A stretch of 64,000 bases of DNA, taken from Lentisphaerota bacterium (GTDB lineage Bacteria > Verrucomicrobiota > Lentisphaeria > Victivallales > Victivallaceae). The DNA is taken from NCBI GenBank assembly GCA_015061615.1, contig SUWE01000005.1, forward strand, positions 19,469-83,468, given 5' to 3'. Positions within the stretch are counted from its first letter, which is position 1. Every line of letters begins with the position of its first letter. A program made the translations under genes and the position numbers. Positions 38,592-48,794 of this stretch are shown piece after piece. The notes beneath the pieces are model-generated. The model made no database searches. It was not told the DNA's origin and worked only from the letters and a program-made list of their open reading frames with translations.

Positions 38592-39434
38592 ATGGATAAT
38601 TCGATTATTTATGGTGCGATCGCCCTTATGGGGGGGCTGGGAATCATTCTCGGTGTGATAATTGCTTTATTTGTAAAAATATTCCGGGTGGAATCAGATC
38701 CGCGTGTCGATCTTGCTTTGGAACTGCTCCCCGGTGCAAATTGCGGCGGATGCGGCAGGGCAGGGTGTGCCGACTTTGCAAAGGCTCTGGCTCAGGGCGA
38801 GGTATCCCCTGCAAATTGTCCGGTATCCAGTCTTGAACAGATCGCGGCAATATCCAAGGCATTGGGAATTGATGCCGGAGAAGTTGAACGTAAACAGGCC
38901 GTTGTCTGCTGCCGCAGTTATATCGGCGAAGTGAAAAAAATGAATTATAACGGTGTGCAGGATTGCGTTGCGGCAAATCTCGTTGCCGGTGGTCCGGATG
39001 CCTGCCGTTATGGTTGTCTCGGTTTGGGAACTTGTGCGAGAAAATGTCCCTTCGGTGCAATCGAAATCATTGGGCAGGTCGCGGTAGTTCACCGTGAACT
39101 TTGCGTAGGATGCGGCAAATGCGCTGAAGTTTGTCCGCGCGGAGTCATAAAAATGGTTCCGGCTGATGCTGATTATCATGTATTTTGCAATTCTCCGGAA
39201 AAAGGTGCCAGCAAACGCCTGTTCTGCAAAGCCGGTTGTATCGGCTGCCGCAAGTGTGAGAAGGTTTTTGGCAGCAATTTCAATGTATCCGGCTTTCTTG
39301 CCGCGGTTGATTACACTGCCGGAAAACTTGATAAAGAAGATGTTGAAAAAATCAACTGTCCGGTTGGCTGTTTGCTTTCTGTCGAAGAACGCCTTGAAGC
39401 AGCCTATGCAAAAGTGAAAGAGGTCAATCAATGA
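38592..39434 (+). CDS. rnfB: Rnf complex subunit B (Fe-S)
   Basis: LLPGANCGGCGRAGCADFAKALAQGEVSPANCPV; CVGCGKCAEVCPRGVI. Start refined to ATG 38592. Confidence 0.95.
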   Translation: MDNSIIYGAIALMGGLGIILGVIIALFVKIFRVESDPRVDLALELLPGANCGGCGRAGCADFAKALAQGEVSPANCPVSSLEQIAAISKALGIDAGEVERKQAVVCCRSYIGEVKKMNYNGVQDCVAANLVAGGPDACRYGCLGLGTCARKCPFGAIEIIGQVAVVHRELCVGCGKCAEVCPRGVIKMVPADADYHVFCNSPEKGASKRLFCKAGCIGCRKCEKVFGSNFNVSGFLAAVDYTAGKLDKEDVEKINCPVGCLLSVEERLEAAYAKVKEVNQ

Positions 39435-40774
39435 ATAAAAGTTCCCGTGATGTAATGACCTTTTCCGGCGGTATCCATCCGGTCGGTGATGGAAAGGATT
39501 TAACCTGCAAATCAGCGGTCCGGACGGCGCCGCTGTTGGAAAGATATTTTGTCCTGCTTTCTGAAAATGCCGGAAAACCTCCTGTACCCGTGGTAAAAAA
39601 AGGAGATGAGGTTCAGAAGTATCAGCTTATCGCCAAAGCTGACGGTTTTGTTTCCGCCAATTTGCATGCTCCTACAAGCGGTATTGTCGGCGGAATTACA
39701 GAGGTTCCGGGACCGATGGGGATCCCTGCCGGAGCTGTTGAAATCATCGCTGATGGCGAAGATGCCGGAGAGCCTCCTTATGAGCCGATACTGAATTGGG
39801 AAAATGCTGATCCTGCGATTCTGCGCCAACGGGTCATTGATGCCGGTCTGGTCGGAATGGGGGGCGCTTCATTTCCCACTCATGTAAAACTTGCTCTGCC
39901 GGAAGATAAGAAAATCGATACTCTTATTCTCAATGGGGCTGAATGTGAACCGTATTTGACTGCCGATCACCGTCTTATGGTGGAAATGCCGGAAAAAGTC
40001 GCTTGCGGTGCGGCGATTTTTGCAAGGATTATCGGTGTTCGTATGCCCCGTATCGGAGTGGAGATCAATAAAGGTGATGCCATTGAAAATCTGGAAAGGT
40101 TTGAAGACCGTTACGGTGTTGACGTTGTTCCATTGCAGGTGCGTTATCCGCAAGGGTCGGAAAAACAGCTTATCAGTGCTATCACAAAACGTGCAGTCCG
40201 TTCCGGATGTTTGCCTATGGATTCCGGTTGCGTTGTGCAGAATGTCGGGACCGCTGCCGCTCTTTATGATGCTGTCGTCAGAGGAATACCGCTTGTCGAG
40301 AGAATAGTTACAGTTACGGGAGATGTAGTTGTTTCACCCGGAAACTGGTTTTTGAAAATCGGTACTCCGGCTATCGAAGCTGTAAAACTTGCCGGCGGTG
40401 TAACGGAGGAACCGGGAAAACTTATTTTCGGCGGTCCGATGATGGGATTTGCACAAAAATCATTTGCGGTACCTGTTGCAAAAAACACGTCAGGCATCCT
40501 GCTGTTACCTGCCAAACTTTCTGTAAACTACGAGGCAAGCGGGTGTATACGCTGCGGTCGCTGCGTGCAGGGGTGTCCGATGCACTTGATGCCATGTCTG
40601 CTTTCAACTGCGATTGAAGCAGACCGTTTCGACCTTGCTTTTCAGAATCATGTAATGGATTGCATGGAGTGCGGTTCCTGCGCTTATGTCTGCCCGGACC
40701 ACCGTCCGCTGGTACAGAATATCCGGCGTGCAAAAGCCGAATTGAGAAAACAACTTGACAATGGAAGGAAATGA
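39431..40774 (+). CDS. rnfC: Rnf complex subunit C
   Basis: FSGGIHPVGDGK...; GMGGASFPTHVKL; CIRCGRCVQGCPMHLMPC; CMECGSCAYVCPDHRPLVQ. Confidence 0.96.
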   Translation: MNKSSRDVMTFSGGIHPVGDGKDLTCKSAVRTAPLLERYFVLLSENAGKPPVPVVKKGDEVQKYQLIAKADGFVSANLHAPTSGIVGGITEVPGPMGIPAGAVEIIADGEDAGEPPYEPILNWENADPAILRQRVIDAGLVGMGGASFPTHVKLALPEDKKIDTLILNGAECEPYLTADHRLMVEMPEKVACGAAIFARIIGVRMPRIGVEINKGDAIENLERFEDRYGVDVVPLQVRYPQGSEKQLISAITKRAVRSGCLPMDSGCVVQNVGTAAALYDAVVRGIPLVERIVTVTGDVVVSPGNWFLKIGTPAIEAVKLAGGVTEEPGKLIFGGPMMGFAQKSFAVPVAKNTSGILLLPAKLSVNYEASGCIRCGRCVQGCPMHLMPCLLSTAIEADRFDLAFQNHVMDCMECGSCAYVCPDHRPLVQNIRRAKAELRKQLDNGRK

Positions 40775-41883
40775 ATTTCATGGATAGTTTGAGTCAGAAT
40801 TCTGAAATAAAATTGCCGACCGGAAAAAATCTGGTGCTGAGTTCGTCTCCGCACTTGTCCACAGGAGCAAATTTACGCAAAATCATGGGCGGGGTTCTCA
40901 TCGCTTTGATTCCGGCGATCATTGCTTCCGGATATTTTTTCGGTTTCCGGGCAATTTTTATAATAGTCTATACTGCTTTCTGCTGTGCGGCTGCGGAGGC
41001 TGTCTGGTGTGCATTTGCCGGAAAGCCGGTGTGGAAAAACGTCGGTGATCTGTCAGCTGTGTTGACAGGGGTGCTGCTTGCACTTTGTCTTCCGGTAAGT
41101 ATTCCGCTTTATGTTCCCCCGATCGGAGCGATCCTTGCAATATGGCTTGGCAAACAGGTTTATGGCGGATTGGGCAACAATCCTTTCAATCCGGCACTCG
41201 TTGCCCGTGTCGGATTGCTTATTGCATTGCCGGCAGCAATGACGCTTTGGATTCCTTCCCGCGGAATGATGAAAAATGATTATCCGGAACGCAATAAATT
41301 TTTCAGCACTCCCGATGCTGTTACTTCTGCCACTCCGCTCGGTATTGCCGGAACTGCGGAAAAAATAGTTGACCGGAGTGAGAAAGCTCAGAAAAATTTC
41401 GATGCAATAGAAAATAATGAACTGCTTAAACGCTGTTTCTGGGGAGATCGTGCCGGATGTCTGGGGGAAACAAGTGTGTTCGCTTTGCTTATCGGGTATG
41501 CCATCCTTGTTTTATTGAATCTTATCAACTGGCGCGTTCCGGTGATCTTTATCGGTACTGTGGCTGTTTTTACGGCAATTATAAATGCCTGTTTTCCCGG
41601 AGTGACACCCGGAGCATCGTTTCATATCCTCAACGGCGGTTTGTTTCTCGGAGCGGTCTTTATGGCGACTGATATGGTGACAAGTCCGATAACCGGTTCC
41701 GGATGCGTGGTCTTTGCTTTGGGGTGCGGTATTGTTACCTCTGTTATACGGATATGGGGCAATTATCCGGAAGGAGTCAGTTTCGCGATTCTTTTCATGA
41801 ATGCCATGGTTCCTCTGATCGACCGCTGGTGCGGCCGCCGTCCGTTCGGCTACGTCCGCCAACGCAAGGAGAGTGTAAAATGA
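40771..41883 (+). CDS. rnfD: Rnf complex subunit D
   Basis: GGLGNNPFNPALVARVGLL; DAVTSATPLG (flavinylation-type motif); MATDMVTSPIT. Confidence 0.95.
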   Translation: MNFMDSLSQNSEIKLPTGKNLVLSSSPHLSTGANLRKIMGGVLIALIPAIIASGYFFGFRAIFIIVYTAFCCAAAEAVWCAFAGKPVWKNVGDLSAVLTGVLLALCLPVSIPLYVPPIGAILAIWLGKQVYGGLGNNPFNPALVARVGLLIALPAAMTLWIPSRGMMKNDYPERNKFFSTPDAVTSATPLGIAGTAEKIVDRSEKAQKNFDAIENNELLKRCFWGDRAGCLGETSVFALLIGYAILVLLNLINWRVPVIFIGTVAVFTAIINACFPGVTPGASFHILNGGLFLGAVFMATDMVTSPITGSGCVVFALGCGIVTSVIRIWGNYPEGVSFAILFMNAMVPLIDRWCGRRPFGYVRQRKESVK

Positions 41884-42500
41884 AATTGCGTGATCGTGAC
41901 AATTTTGTCGTTTTAGGCGTTTTCCTCGGTGTTACAGCGTTACTTGCCGCAGTGGTACTTGCTGTTGTGTCACAGCTTACAGCCGGACCGATAGATGCGG
42001 CAACGCAGAGGACGCGGCAGGGGGCTTTTCTCCGTCTCGGATTGCCGGAGTTTGACCGCACCGGCGATGACTGCCGTTTTGATGGCTGTCTGTTTACTCC
42101 TGTTTATAAAAATGATGAACTTTGCGGATTTGTGGGGCAGGGCAGCGGAAGCGGTTACGGCGGAGAAATCATTGTACTTGCCGGATTCGATACCAGCAGC
42201 AGGATAACCGGAGTTCAGATATTGCAGCATAAAGAAACTCCCGGTCTCGGAGCCAATGTATGTGAGCGGAAATTTCAACGGACGATTTTTAATTTAGCTG
42301 AAAAAGCTCCGGCTGTTCCGGCTAACAGATATTTGGATCAGTTTACCGGAGTAAATTCCGCTGATTACGCCTCATGGAGCATTCGCAAGGATGGCGGAAA
42401 GTTTGATTACATGACCGGGGCAACTGTGACCAGCCGGGCTGTTACCGGAATCGTTGCAGATATCGCCGGAAAATTCAAGGCTTGGCGGGAGGTGAAGTGA
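41880..42500 (+). CDS. rnfG: Rnf complex subunit G
   Basis: GFVGQGSGSGYGGEIIVLAGFD; ILQHKETPGLGANV; YMTGATVTSRAV (FMN attachment motif). Start refined to 41880. Confidence 0.95.
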   Translation: MKLRDRDNFVVLGVFLGVTALLAAVVLAVVSQLTAGPIDAATQRTRQGAFLRLGLPEFDRTGDDCRFDGCLFTPVYKNDELCGFVGQGSGSGYGGEIIVLAGFDTSSRITGVQILQHKETPGLGANVCERKFQRTIFNLAEKAPAVPANRYLDQFTGVNSADYASWSIRKDGGKFDYMTGATVTSRAVTGIVADIAGKFKAWREVK

Positions 42501-42501
42501 G

Positions 42502-43185
42502 ATGAAAAACTCTGTTTTTTATGATTTTATCAAAGGTATATGGAAGGAGAACCCTGTTCTTGTTCTTTTGCTTGGAACCTGTCCGACTCTTGCATTGACC
42601 GGCAGTGCTGTAAACGGCTTGGGAATGGGGATCGCTACAACCTGTGTACTTGCCGGCAGCAATTTTGTTATCAGTCTGATTGCGGCAATAACTCCGAAAA
42701 AAATCCGTATTCCTGTATATATCGTTGTTATAGCTTCGTTTGTTACGGTTGTTGATCTTCTGCTTCAGGCTTATGCTCCGGAAGCTCTTTACAAGGCTTT
42801 GGGAATATTCATTCCGCTGATTGTGGTTAATTGTATCGTCCTCGGAAGGGCAGAGGCTTTTGCATCCAAAAACTCTCCGCTGCGCTCGGTTCTGGATGGT
42901 TTGGGTATGGGATTGGGATTTACATTGACGTTGACAATGCTCGGTATTATCCGGGAATTTCTTACAAGCGGTTCTGTTTTTGAAATAAAAGTCATTCCGG
43001 CATGGACTGTTGATTTTCTTCTTCCCGGTGCCGCTCCCGGGGCTTTTATCATTGTCGGATGTATTCTTGCTGTAAAAAATTACTTTAACCGTCGGGCGGC
43101 AATTCGCAGAGGAACTCTCTATGTTCCGCCTCAGGGCTTGAACTGCCGGAATTGCGGAATTTGCCGGATAAATGACGAGAAATGA
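42502..43185 (+). CDS. rnfE: Rnf complex subunit E
   Basis: FIKGIWKENPVLVLLLGTCPTLALTGSAVNGLGMGIATTCVLAGSN; IFIPLIVVNCIVLGRAEAFAS; Cys-rich tail CRNCGIC. Confidence 0.95.
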   Translation: MKNSVFYDFIKGIWKENPVLVLLLGTCPTLALTGSAVNGLGMGIATTCVLAGSNFVISLIAAITPKKIRIPVYIVVIASFVTVVDLLLQAYAPEALYKALGIFIPLIVVNCIVLGRAEAFASKNSPLRSVLDGLGMGLGFTLTLTMLGIIREFLTSGSVFEIKVIPAWTVDFLLPGAAPGAFIIVGCILAVKNYFNRRAAIRRGTLYVPPQGLNCRNCGICRINDEK

Positions 43186-43308
43186 AAAAAAACAGGATTT
43201 TTTGTTTGTTTTTGCACAAAATCACTTGTAAAAAAGCTGTTTGAAGTGTAGTTTACATGAATGTATGATTGTATGTAACATTTTAGCTTTTTGAAAGAGA
43301 ATTTTTTT

Positions 43309-44709
43309 ATGAATCGTAAAACAGTAAGTCAGGCGCCGATATACGTCCGCGATACCTTGAACCGGGCAGGCCGTATGGCAGGATCAGGCGATTTTGCCGG
43401 TGCAGTAGATGCTTTGTTTCCGGTAATTTGCAAGAATCCGGATGTTCCCATGTTGTATGACAAACTCCGCGAGTACGAGCTTGGTAAATTGCGCACTCAG
43501 AGCGGCGGCGTTAAATTCTGGGGCAAGTTCTGCGGTGTTTTTAAAATTATCCTTGTGCGGATCGTTGCTTCTGCGGATCCTTTGAAGGCGATGAGCATGT
43601 GTGAGAAAAGTCTTGCGTTTTGTGTTGATAATCCGGCGATTCTCAGTACACTGGCAGATGTCGCAGCTCAGGCTGATGCTCCGTGGGCGAGTGCAACTGC
43701 TTTGAGTGTGTTGTGCAAACTTCACCCCGGCAACGCTGCGCAGATGCGCCGTCTTGCGGATGCAATGCAGCGCAACGGTCAGGGTATTGATGCGTTGAAA
43801 GTCCATCAGGATTTGATTGCCAAGGCTCCGGATAAAAAGAATGTTGACAAATCCGGATTACAGGCGGCAATGGTGCTTGCCAGTATTGAACGGGGCAACT
43901 TCAACGATCAGAAATCACACAAAGCCAATGCCGCTGATGCTGAAGATGCTATTATCCAGCAGCTTCTTGACGGAACGATCCACGATGCCAATCAGGCACA
44001 GCTGCTTATCGACCGTTTTTCAGTTGAACTGCGCCGTAATGACTCCGTTGATATGCGCCGCAAAATGGCAGATGCTTATATGGTTGCCGGGAAATATGAA
44101 GATGCGTTGCGTGAATACCGCATCGTGGCTGATAAACTCGGTGTGCTTGACCCGGTCTTGGATAAACATATTGAAAAGGCGTACATTTCCAATTTGCGTG
44201 AAATGGTCAATGCGCTTAAAAATTCTCCTGAAAGCTATGAAAATCCGGAAGCTCAAATTGCAGAGTTGGAAAAGAATATCTACGACTACCGCTGGAAACA
44301 TGTCCGGCTTCGTTCCGACCGTTTTCCCAACGATATGCAGCTCCAGTTTGATCTCGGTGAATTGCAGTTTGAATGCGAAATGTATGATGACGCGGAAAAA
44401 ACATTCAAAGCTGTTGCAGAAAATCCGCAGAAACGCCGCGGCAGTCTGGTTTATATGGGGCGTTGCGCATTGCTCCGAAATGCTCCGGAGGAAGCTGCCG
44501 GATATTTGCAGGATGCTGTAAACGATATGCAGCGTATGGATAAATACAAACGAGAAGCTCTCTATTACCTCGGCAATGCTTTGGCTCTCTGCGGAAGAAA
44601 TGCTGAGGCAGTTGAGACTTACAAGCAGATTTTGGTGTCAATGCCTGATTACCGGGATGTTCCGGCTCGTATTCAGGCAATAGAGTCAGCTTCTGCTGCT
44701 GAAAATTGA
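43309..44709 (+). CDS. TPR-repeat protein
   Basis: Degenerate TPR units such as MADAYMVAGKYEDALREYRIVADKLG, LGELQFECEMYDDAEKTFKAVAENP and LGNALALCGRNAEAVETYKQIL. Confidence 0.75.
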   Translation: MNRKTVSQAPIYVRDTLNRAGRMAGSGDFAGAVDALFPVICKNPDVPMLYDKLREYELGKLRTQSGGVKFWGKFCGVFKIILVRIVASADPLKAMSMCEKSLAFCVDNPAILSTLADVAAQADAPWASATALSVLCKLHPGNAAQMRRLADAMQRNGQGIDALKVHQDLIAKAPDKKNVDKSGLQAAMVLASIERGNFNDQKSHKANAADAEDAIIQQLLDGTIHDANQAQLLIDRFSVELRRNDSVDMRRKMADAYMVAGKYEDALREYRIVADKLGVLDPVLDKHIEKAYISNLREMVNALKNSPESYENPEAQIAELEKNIYDYRWKHVRLRSDRFPNDMQLQFDLGELQFECEMYDDAEKTFKAVAENPQKRRGSLVYMGRCALLRNAPEEAAGYLQDAVNDMQRMDKYKREALYYLGNALALCGRNAEAVETYKQILVSMPDYRDVPARIQAIESASAAEN

Positions 44710-44756
44710 AATAATTATCAAAATAACATAATTTAGAGACAGAAAGGAAATTAAAA

Positions 44757-45800
44757 ATGGCGGATCAGGAAAAAATTCCGGCAAATAATGTTTCTGCGGA
44801 CGAAGATACCAGAACCAGAAAAACAGTCCGTTTACGGACTCTTGTTCCATCTGCGACCGGGCCGAGTCTTGATGGGGTTGCTACAACTGCTCCGGCTGAT
44901 TCACGCACTGCATTGTCCAGTGCAGAAGATACCCGTACCCGTTCCACGGTTCCTTTGATTCCCAATACGCCTCCGCCTGCGCCGACCGCTCCTGCGGTTT
45001 CAGATGGCGAAGATACCCGTACCCGTGTTACGGTCAAACTCAAACCGGCAATGGCAACTGCTCCGTTAATCCCCCCTGCCGAACCTGCCGCTCCGGCTGC
45101 TGTTGCACCTGCTCCGGCTGCTGCTGCACCCGCTCCGGCACCTGCGGCTTCAGAGGGTGAAGATACCCGTACCCGTGTTACAGTAAAACTCAAACCGGCA
45201 ATGGCAACTGCTCCTTCTATTTCCGGTGTGCCTGCATCTGCTCCGGCTTCGGCACCCGCTCCGGCAAAAGCAGTTGCTGAACCGATAGAGGAGGATACTA
45301 AAACCCGCCGTAACGCAGTTCTGCCTGCTGCGGCTCCCACCTCTGCATCTGTTGCAGCTGATGATGACCGGACTGTCCGCATTCAGCGTCCGGCATTGAA
45401 AAAGCCGACTGTTGCAGCTTCAGCACCGGCTTCTTCCCCCGTTGTTCCTAAAACTCCGGTGGTTCCCTCTGTTCCGGAAACTCCGGCAACGGCTTCTGCT
45501 CCTGCCACACCGAAAATCCCGGCAGTTCCGCCCAAAGCAGCTCCGCCGAGACCTCCGGTTTCTCCGATGCCGACTCAGCAGTTGACTCCGCCGAGTCCGG
45601 CTGATTTGGCTGCTTCTAATGCAAATGTCAAGGTGCCGCTTCCGCCGGAATCCGGTGCGCGTCCGTCTGCACTGTATACGGTCGTGACTCTTATTTCCCT
45701 TCTTCTGCTGCTTGGTTCGGCAACGTTGGGAGTTGTTCATTATCTTAATTTTGAACACAAGACGAACATTGAATTGCCCGGAATCCCTTTCGGTAAATAA
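44757..45800 (+). CDS. Pro/Ala-rich protein with repeated EDTRTR motifs and a C-terminal TM helix
   Basis: EDTRTRKTVRL, EDTRTRSTVPL, EDTRTRVTVKLKPAMATAP (x2), EDTKTRRNAVL, DDRTVRIQRP. TM segment LYTVVTLISLLLLLGSATLGVVHYL. Confidence 0.8.
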   Translation: MADQEKIPANNVSADEDTRTRKTVRLRTLVPSATGPSLDGVATTAPADSRTALSSAEDTRTRSTVPLIPNTPPPAPTAPAVSDGEDTRTRVTVKLKPAMATAPLIPPAEPAAPAAVAPAPAAAAPAPAPAASEGEDTRTRVTVKLKPAMATAPSISGVPASAPASAPAPAKAVAEPIEEDTKTRRNAVLPAAAPTSASVAADDDRTVRIQRPALKKPTVAASAPASSPVVPKTPVVPSVPETPATASAPATPKIPAVPPKAAPPRPPVSPMPTQQLTPPSPADLAASNANVKVPLPPESGARPSALYTVVTLISLLLLLGSATLGVVHYLNFEHKTNIELPGIPFGK

Positions 45801-45828
45801 AAATGTTTGCGTAATAAACACATATCAG

Positions 45829-45860
45829 AGGAACGTTAACGCGTTCCTCGTTATTTATTT
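45829..45860 (+). terminator. Possible terminator/attenuator before kdsB
   Basis: GAGGAACG-TTAACG-CGTTCCTC followed by GTTATTTATTT. Confidence 0.5.
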
Positions 45861-45872
45861 GAAGGTCTGAAA

Positions 45873-46715
45873 ATGAAAAGTTTGATTGTCATTCCCGCAC
45901 GTTTCGGTTCCAAGCGTTTCCCGGGAAAGCCGTTGGCAGAACTTTGCGGAAAAGCGATCATCCAGCGTGTCTGGGATATCGCTGATGCAGTTTGCCGCAG
46001 CCGCAAAGATTGTGAAGCTGTCGTTGCTACTGAAGAACCGGTTGCCCCCGGTGAAGGCAGTGCATTGATCATTGATTACTGCGAAAAGCATAATATCCCG
46101 GTGGAAATTACTCCTGACAGCTGCCGTTCCGGTTCCGACCGTGTCTGGGCTGTTGCTTCTGCCAGAAAAGAACGCCCCGATGTTCTGCTGAATTTGCAGG
46201 GAGATAACCCATTGTGTCCGCCGCAGTTTATTCATGCTCTGCTTGATGCATTTGAAAAGCATCCGGAAACTCAAGTTGCAACACCTTACACCCGATTGAA
46301 CTGGAACGAGCTTGCGGCTCTGCGTGAATCAAAAAAAGATTCTCCCTTTTCCGGGACGACAGCTATTGTCGGCGCTGACGGAAATGCAAAATGGTTTTCA
46401 AAAAACATAATTCCGGCGATCCGCAATGAAGAAAAGTTTGCTGCCGCCGGAGATTATTCGCCGGTTTGCCGTCACATTGGTCTTTATGCGTATAAATTTG
46501 CCGCTTTGGCATATTTTTCACAAGCTCCGCTGGGGGAATATGAGAAGTTTGAACAGCTTGAACAGTTGCGTTTTATTGAAAACGGTATCGCTGTCAGGAT
46601 GGTGGAAGTGAATTACCCTGCCGGTTATGATGCCGCCGCAAGCGGTGTGGATTCCCCTGAAGATTTGCAGCGTGCTGAAAAATTGATTATGAAAGCCGGA
46701 GAGTTGTTGAAATGA
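45873..46715 (+). CDS. kdsB: 3-deoxy-manno-octulosonate cytidylyltransferase
   Basis: MKSLIVIPARFGSKRFPGKPLAELCGKAIIQRVWDIA; VLLNLQGDNPLCPP; HIGLYAYKFAALAYF. Confidence 0.9.
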   Translation: MKSLIVIPARFGSKRFPGKPLAELCGKAIIQRVWDIADAVCRSRKDCEAVVATEEPVAPGEGSALIIDYCEKHNIPVEITPDSCRSGSDRVWAVASARKERPDVLLNLQGDNPLCPPQFIHALLDAFEKHPETQVATPYTRLNWNELAALRESKKDSPFSGTTAIVGADGNAKWFSKNIIPAIRNEEKFAAAGDYSPVCRHIGLYAYKFAALAYFSQAPLGEYEKFEQLEQLRFIENGIAVRMVEVNYPAGYDAAASGVDSPEDLQRAEKLIMKAGELLK

Positions 46716-47413
46716 GTTCAGAAGTTACCCGTTTGATAGTTGTCCGTCATGGCAATACATTCAATTCCGGCGATATTATCTGCCGCGTAGGCAGTGCTAC
46801 CGATATTCCGTTGACTGAAACGGGAATGAAACAGGCTTATGCCGCCGGAGAAATGATTGCTGAACTCGGTTTTGTACCGGAAGTGATTTTTCACGCTCCT
46901 TTGCAGCGTACCTGCCAGAGTGCTGTCGGTGTGGCGGCATCCTTTCCGGATGTAAAACTCGAAGAAGCAGAGTTTCTTTCTGAGCTTGATTACGGAAATG
47001 ATGATGGAAAACCGGAAGATGAAGTCGTTCTCCGTATCGGTATCGTAGAAAACTCTGCTGCAATTACCCCGGATACTACGATTGATGAACTGCGTGCAGC
47101 CGGTAAAGCGGCTCTTAAAAAGTGGGATTCTGAAGCGGTTTTGCCCAAAGCATGGTATTTTCTGGCTGAGCGGGCAGGAGAACTTGAAAAACAATGGCAG
47201 GATTTTGCCGCTGTGGTGCTTGAAAAATATCATGGTAGAACGGTTGTTGCTGTTACCAGTAATGGTATCGCAAGATTTTCCAAAGCGATACTTCCGGAAG
47301 GGGTGAATTTAGATGGTTCCCTCAAACTTGCAACCGGAGCATTCGGAATTTATGAATACGATGGACGGCACTGGAAAAGTACCCAATGGAATCTCCGTCC
47401 TCAGGTAAAATAA
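46712..47413 (+). CDS. Histidine phosphatase (phosphoglycerate mutase-like)
   Basis: LIVVRHGNTFNSGD (RHG motif); PLQRTCQSAVGVAASFP. Confidence 0.88.
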   Translation: MSSEVTRLIVVRHGNTFNSGDIICRVGSATDIPLTETGMKQAYAAGEMIAELGFVPEVIFHAPLQRTCQSAVGVAASFPDVKLEEAEFLSELDYGNDDGKPEDEVVLRIGIVENSAAITPDTTIDELRAAGKAALKKWDSEAVLPKAWYFLAERAGELEKQWQDFAAVVLEKYHGRTVVAVTSNGIARFSKAILPEGVNLDGSLKLATGAFGIYEYDGRHWKSTQWNLRPQVK

Positions 47414-47441
47414 TCTCATCAATCTAACTAAGGATAATAAA

Positions 47442-48776
47442 ATGACTGCTGAAGAAACAAAAAAAATGGCATTGGATTACCATGCCGGTGTACAGCCCGG
47501 AAAAATCACCATCAATTCCAGTAAGCCGTGTGAGACTGCCGATGATTTGAGTTTGGCATATACTCCGGGAGTTGCCCAACCGTGTCTTGAAATCAAAAAT
47601 ACTCCGGAAAATGTATGGCGTTATACTTCCCGCGGCAATCTTATTGCCGTCGTAAGTGATGGTACTGCTGTTCTCGGATTGGGAAATATCGGACCTGAAG
47701 CCGGTCTTCCTGTGATGGAAGGTAAGGCAGTGCTGTTCAAACATTTTGCCGATATCGATGCGGTGCCGCTTTGCCTTGGCAAGGTTTTTAATGATGAAAA
47801 CCGTACCGATGCTGCAAAACTTATTCAAGCGGTTGAGCATCTTGAACCGACTTTTGCCGGAATCAATCTTGAAGACATTGCCGCTCCTGCCTGCTTTGAA
47901 GTTGAAAGAACGTTGAAACAGCGGATGAATATTCCCGTGTTTCACGACGATCAGCATGGTACGGCGATTATTTCGTTGGCTGCTATTATCAACGGCTTGA
48001 AATTTATCAATAAAAAAATCGAAGATTGCCGTTTTGTCGTCAATGGTGCAGGAGCCGCAGGTTTGGCTTGCAGCCGTTTTTATCTTTCTGCCGGTGCCAA
48101 ACTTGAAAATATGATTTTGTGTGATAGAAAAGGTGTGCTTCATACCGGCAGAACTAATTTGAGCGAAGCGCAGAAAATGTTTGCCCGTGATACTCCGCTG
48201 CGTACTCTTGAAGAAGCGATCAAAGGCGCGGATATTTTCCTCGGTTTTTCCGCTCCGGACTGTGTTTCTGCTGATATGGTCAAAAGCATGAACCGTGATG
48301 CGATCGTTTTTGCCATGGCAAATCCCACACCGGAAATTTTCCCTGATGTCGCAATCGCTGCCGGTGCCGCACTGGCTGGAACCGGACGCAGTGATTTCCC
48401 GAATCAGATCAACAATGTTCTCGGATTTCCCGGAGTGTTCCGTGGAGCATTGGATGTGCGTGCCAAGGATATAAATGAAGAAATGAAGCTCGCCGCCAGT
48501 ATGGCACTTGCGGAATTGGCTGTGGCGGAAATTCCTGAAGATGTAAAAAATGTGTTGAAAAAGGCGTATCCTGAGGATGCAGAAAAAGGACTTTTTGATA
48601 CACCTGCCGGTATCCGTCCGGATATGCTCATTCCCAAACCGTTTGATCCGCGTGTTGTTCCTCACGTTGCCCGCAAAGTTGCAGAAGCTGCTGTACGCAC
48701 CGGAGTTGCTCAGATCATCATTGATGACTTTGATGCGTATGAAGCAGAAGTTACTGCCAGATTGAAAAAACATTGA
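47442..48776 (+). CDS. Malic enzyme
   Basis: [105 protein letters not shown]. Confidence 0.95.
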   Translation: MTAEETKKMALDYHAGVQPGKITINSSKPCETADDLSLAYTPGVAQPCLEIKNTPENVWRYTSRGNLIAVVSDGTAVLGLGNIGPEAGLPVMEGKAVLFKHFADIDAVPLCLGKVFNDENRTDAAKLIQAVEHLEPTFAGINLEDIAAPACFEVERTLKQRMNIPVFHDDQHGTAIISLAAIINGLKFINKKIEDCRFVVNGAGAAGLACSRFYLSAGAKLENMILCDRKGVLHTGRTNLSEAQKMFARDTPLRTLEEAIKGADIFLGFSAPDCVSADMVKSMNRDAIVFAMANPTPEIFPDVAIAAGAALAGTGRSDFPNQINNVLGFPGVFRGALDVRAKDINEEMKLAASMALAELAVAEIPEDVKNVLKKAYPEDAEKGLFDTPAGIRPDMLIPKPFDPRVVPHVARKVAEAAVRTGVAQIIIDDFDAYEAEVTARLKKH

Positions 48777-48794
48777 TTTTATGCAGGTGCCTTT

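Noticed and set aside
45420-45821. Arg/Ser-rich minus-strand ORF resembling an RS protein
   Set aside because: Artefact of the Pro/Ala-rich plus-strand EDTRTR gene read in antisense.
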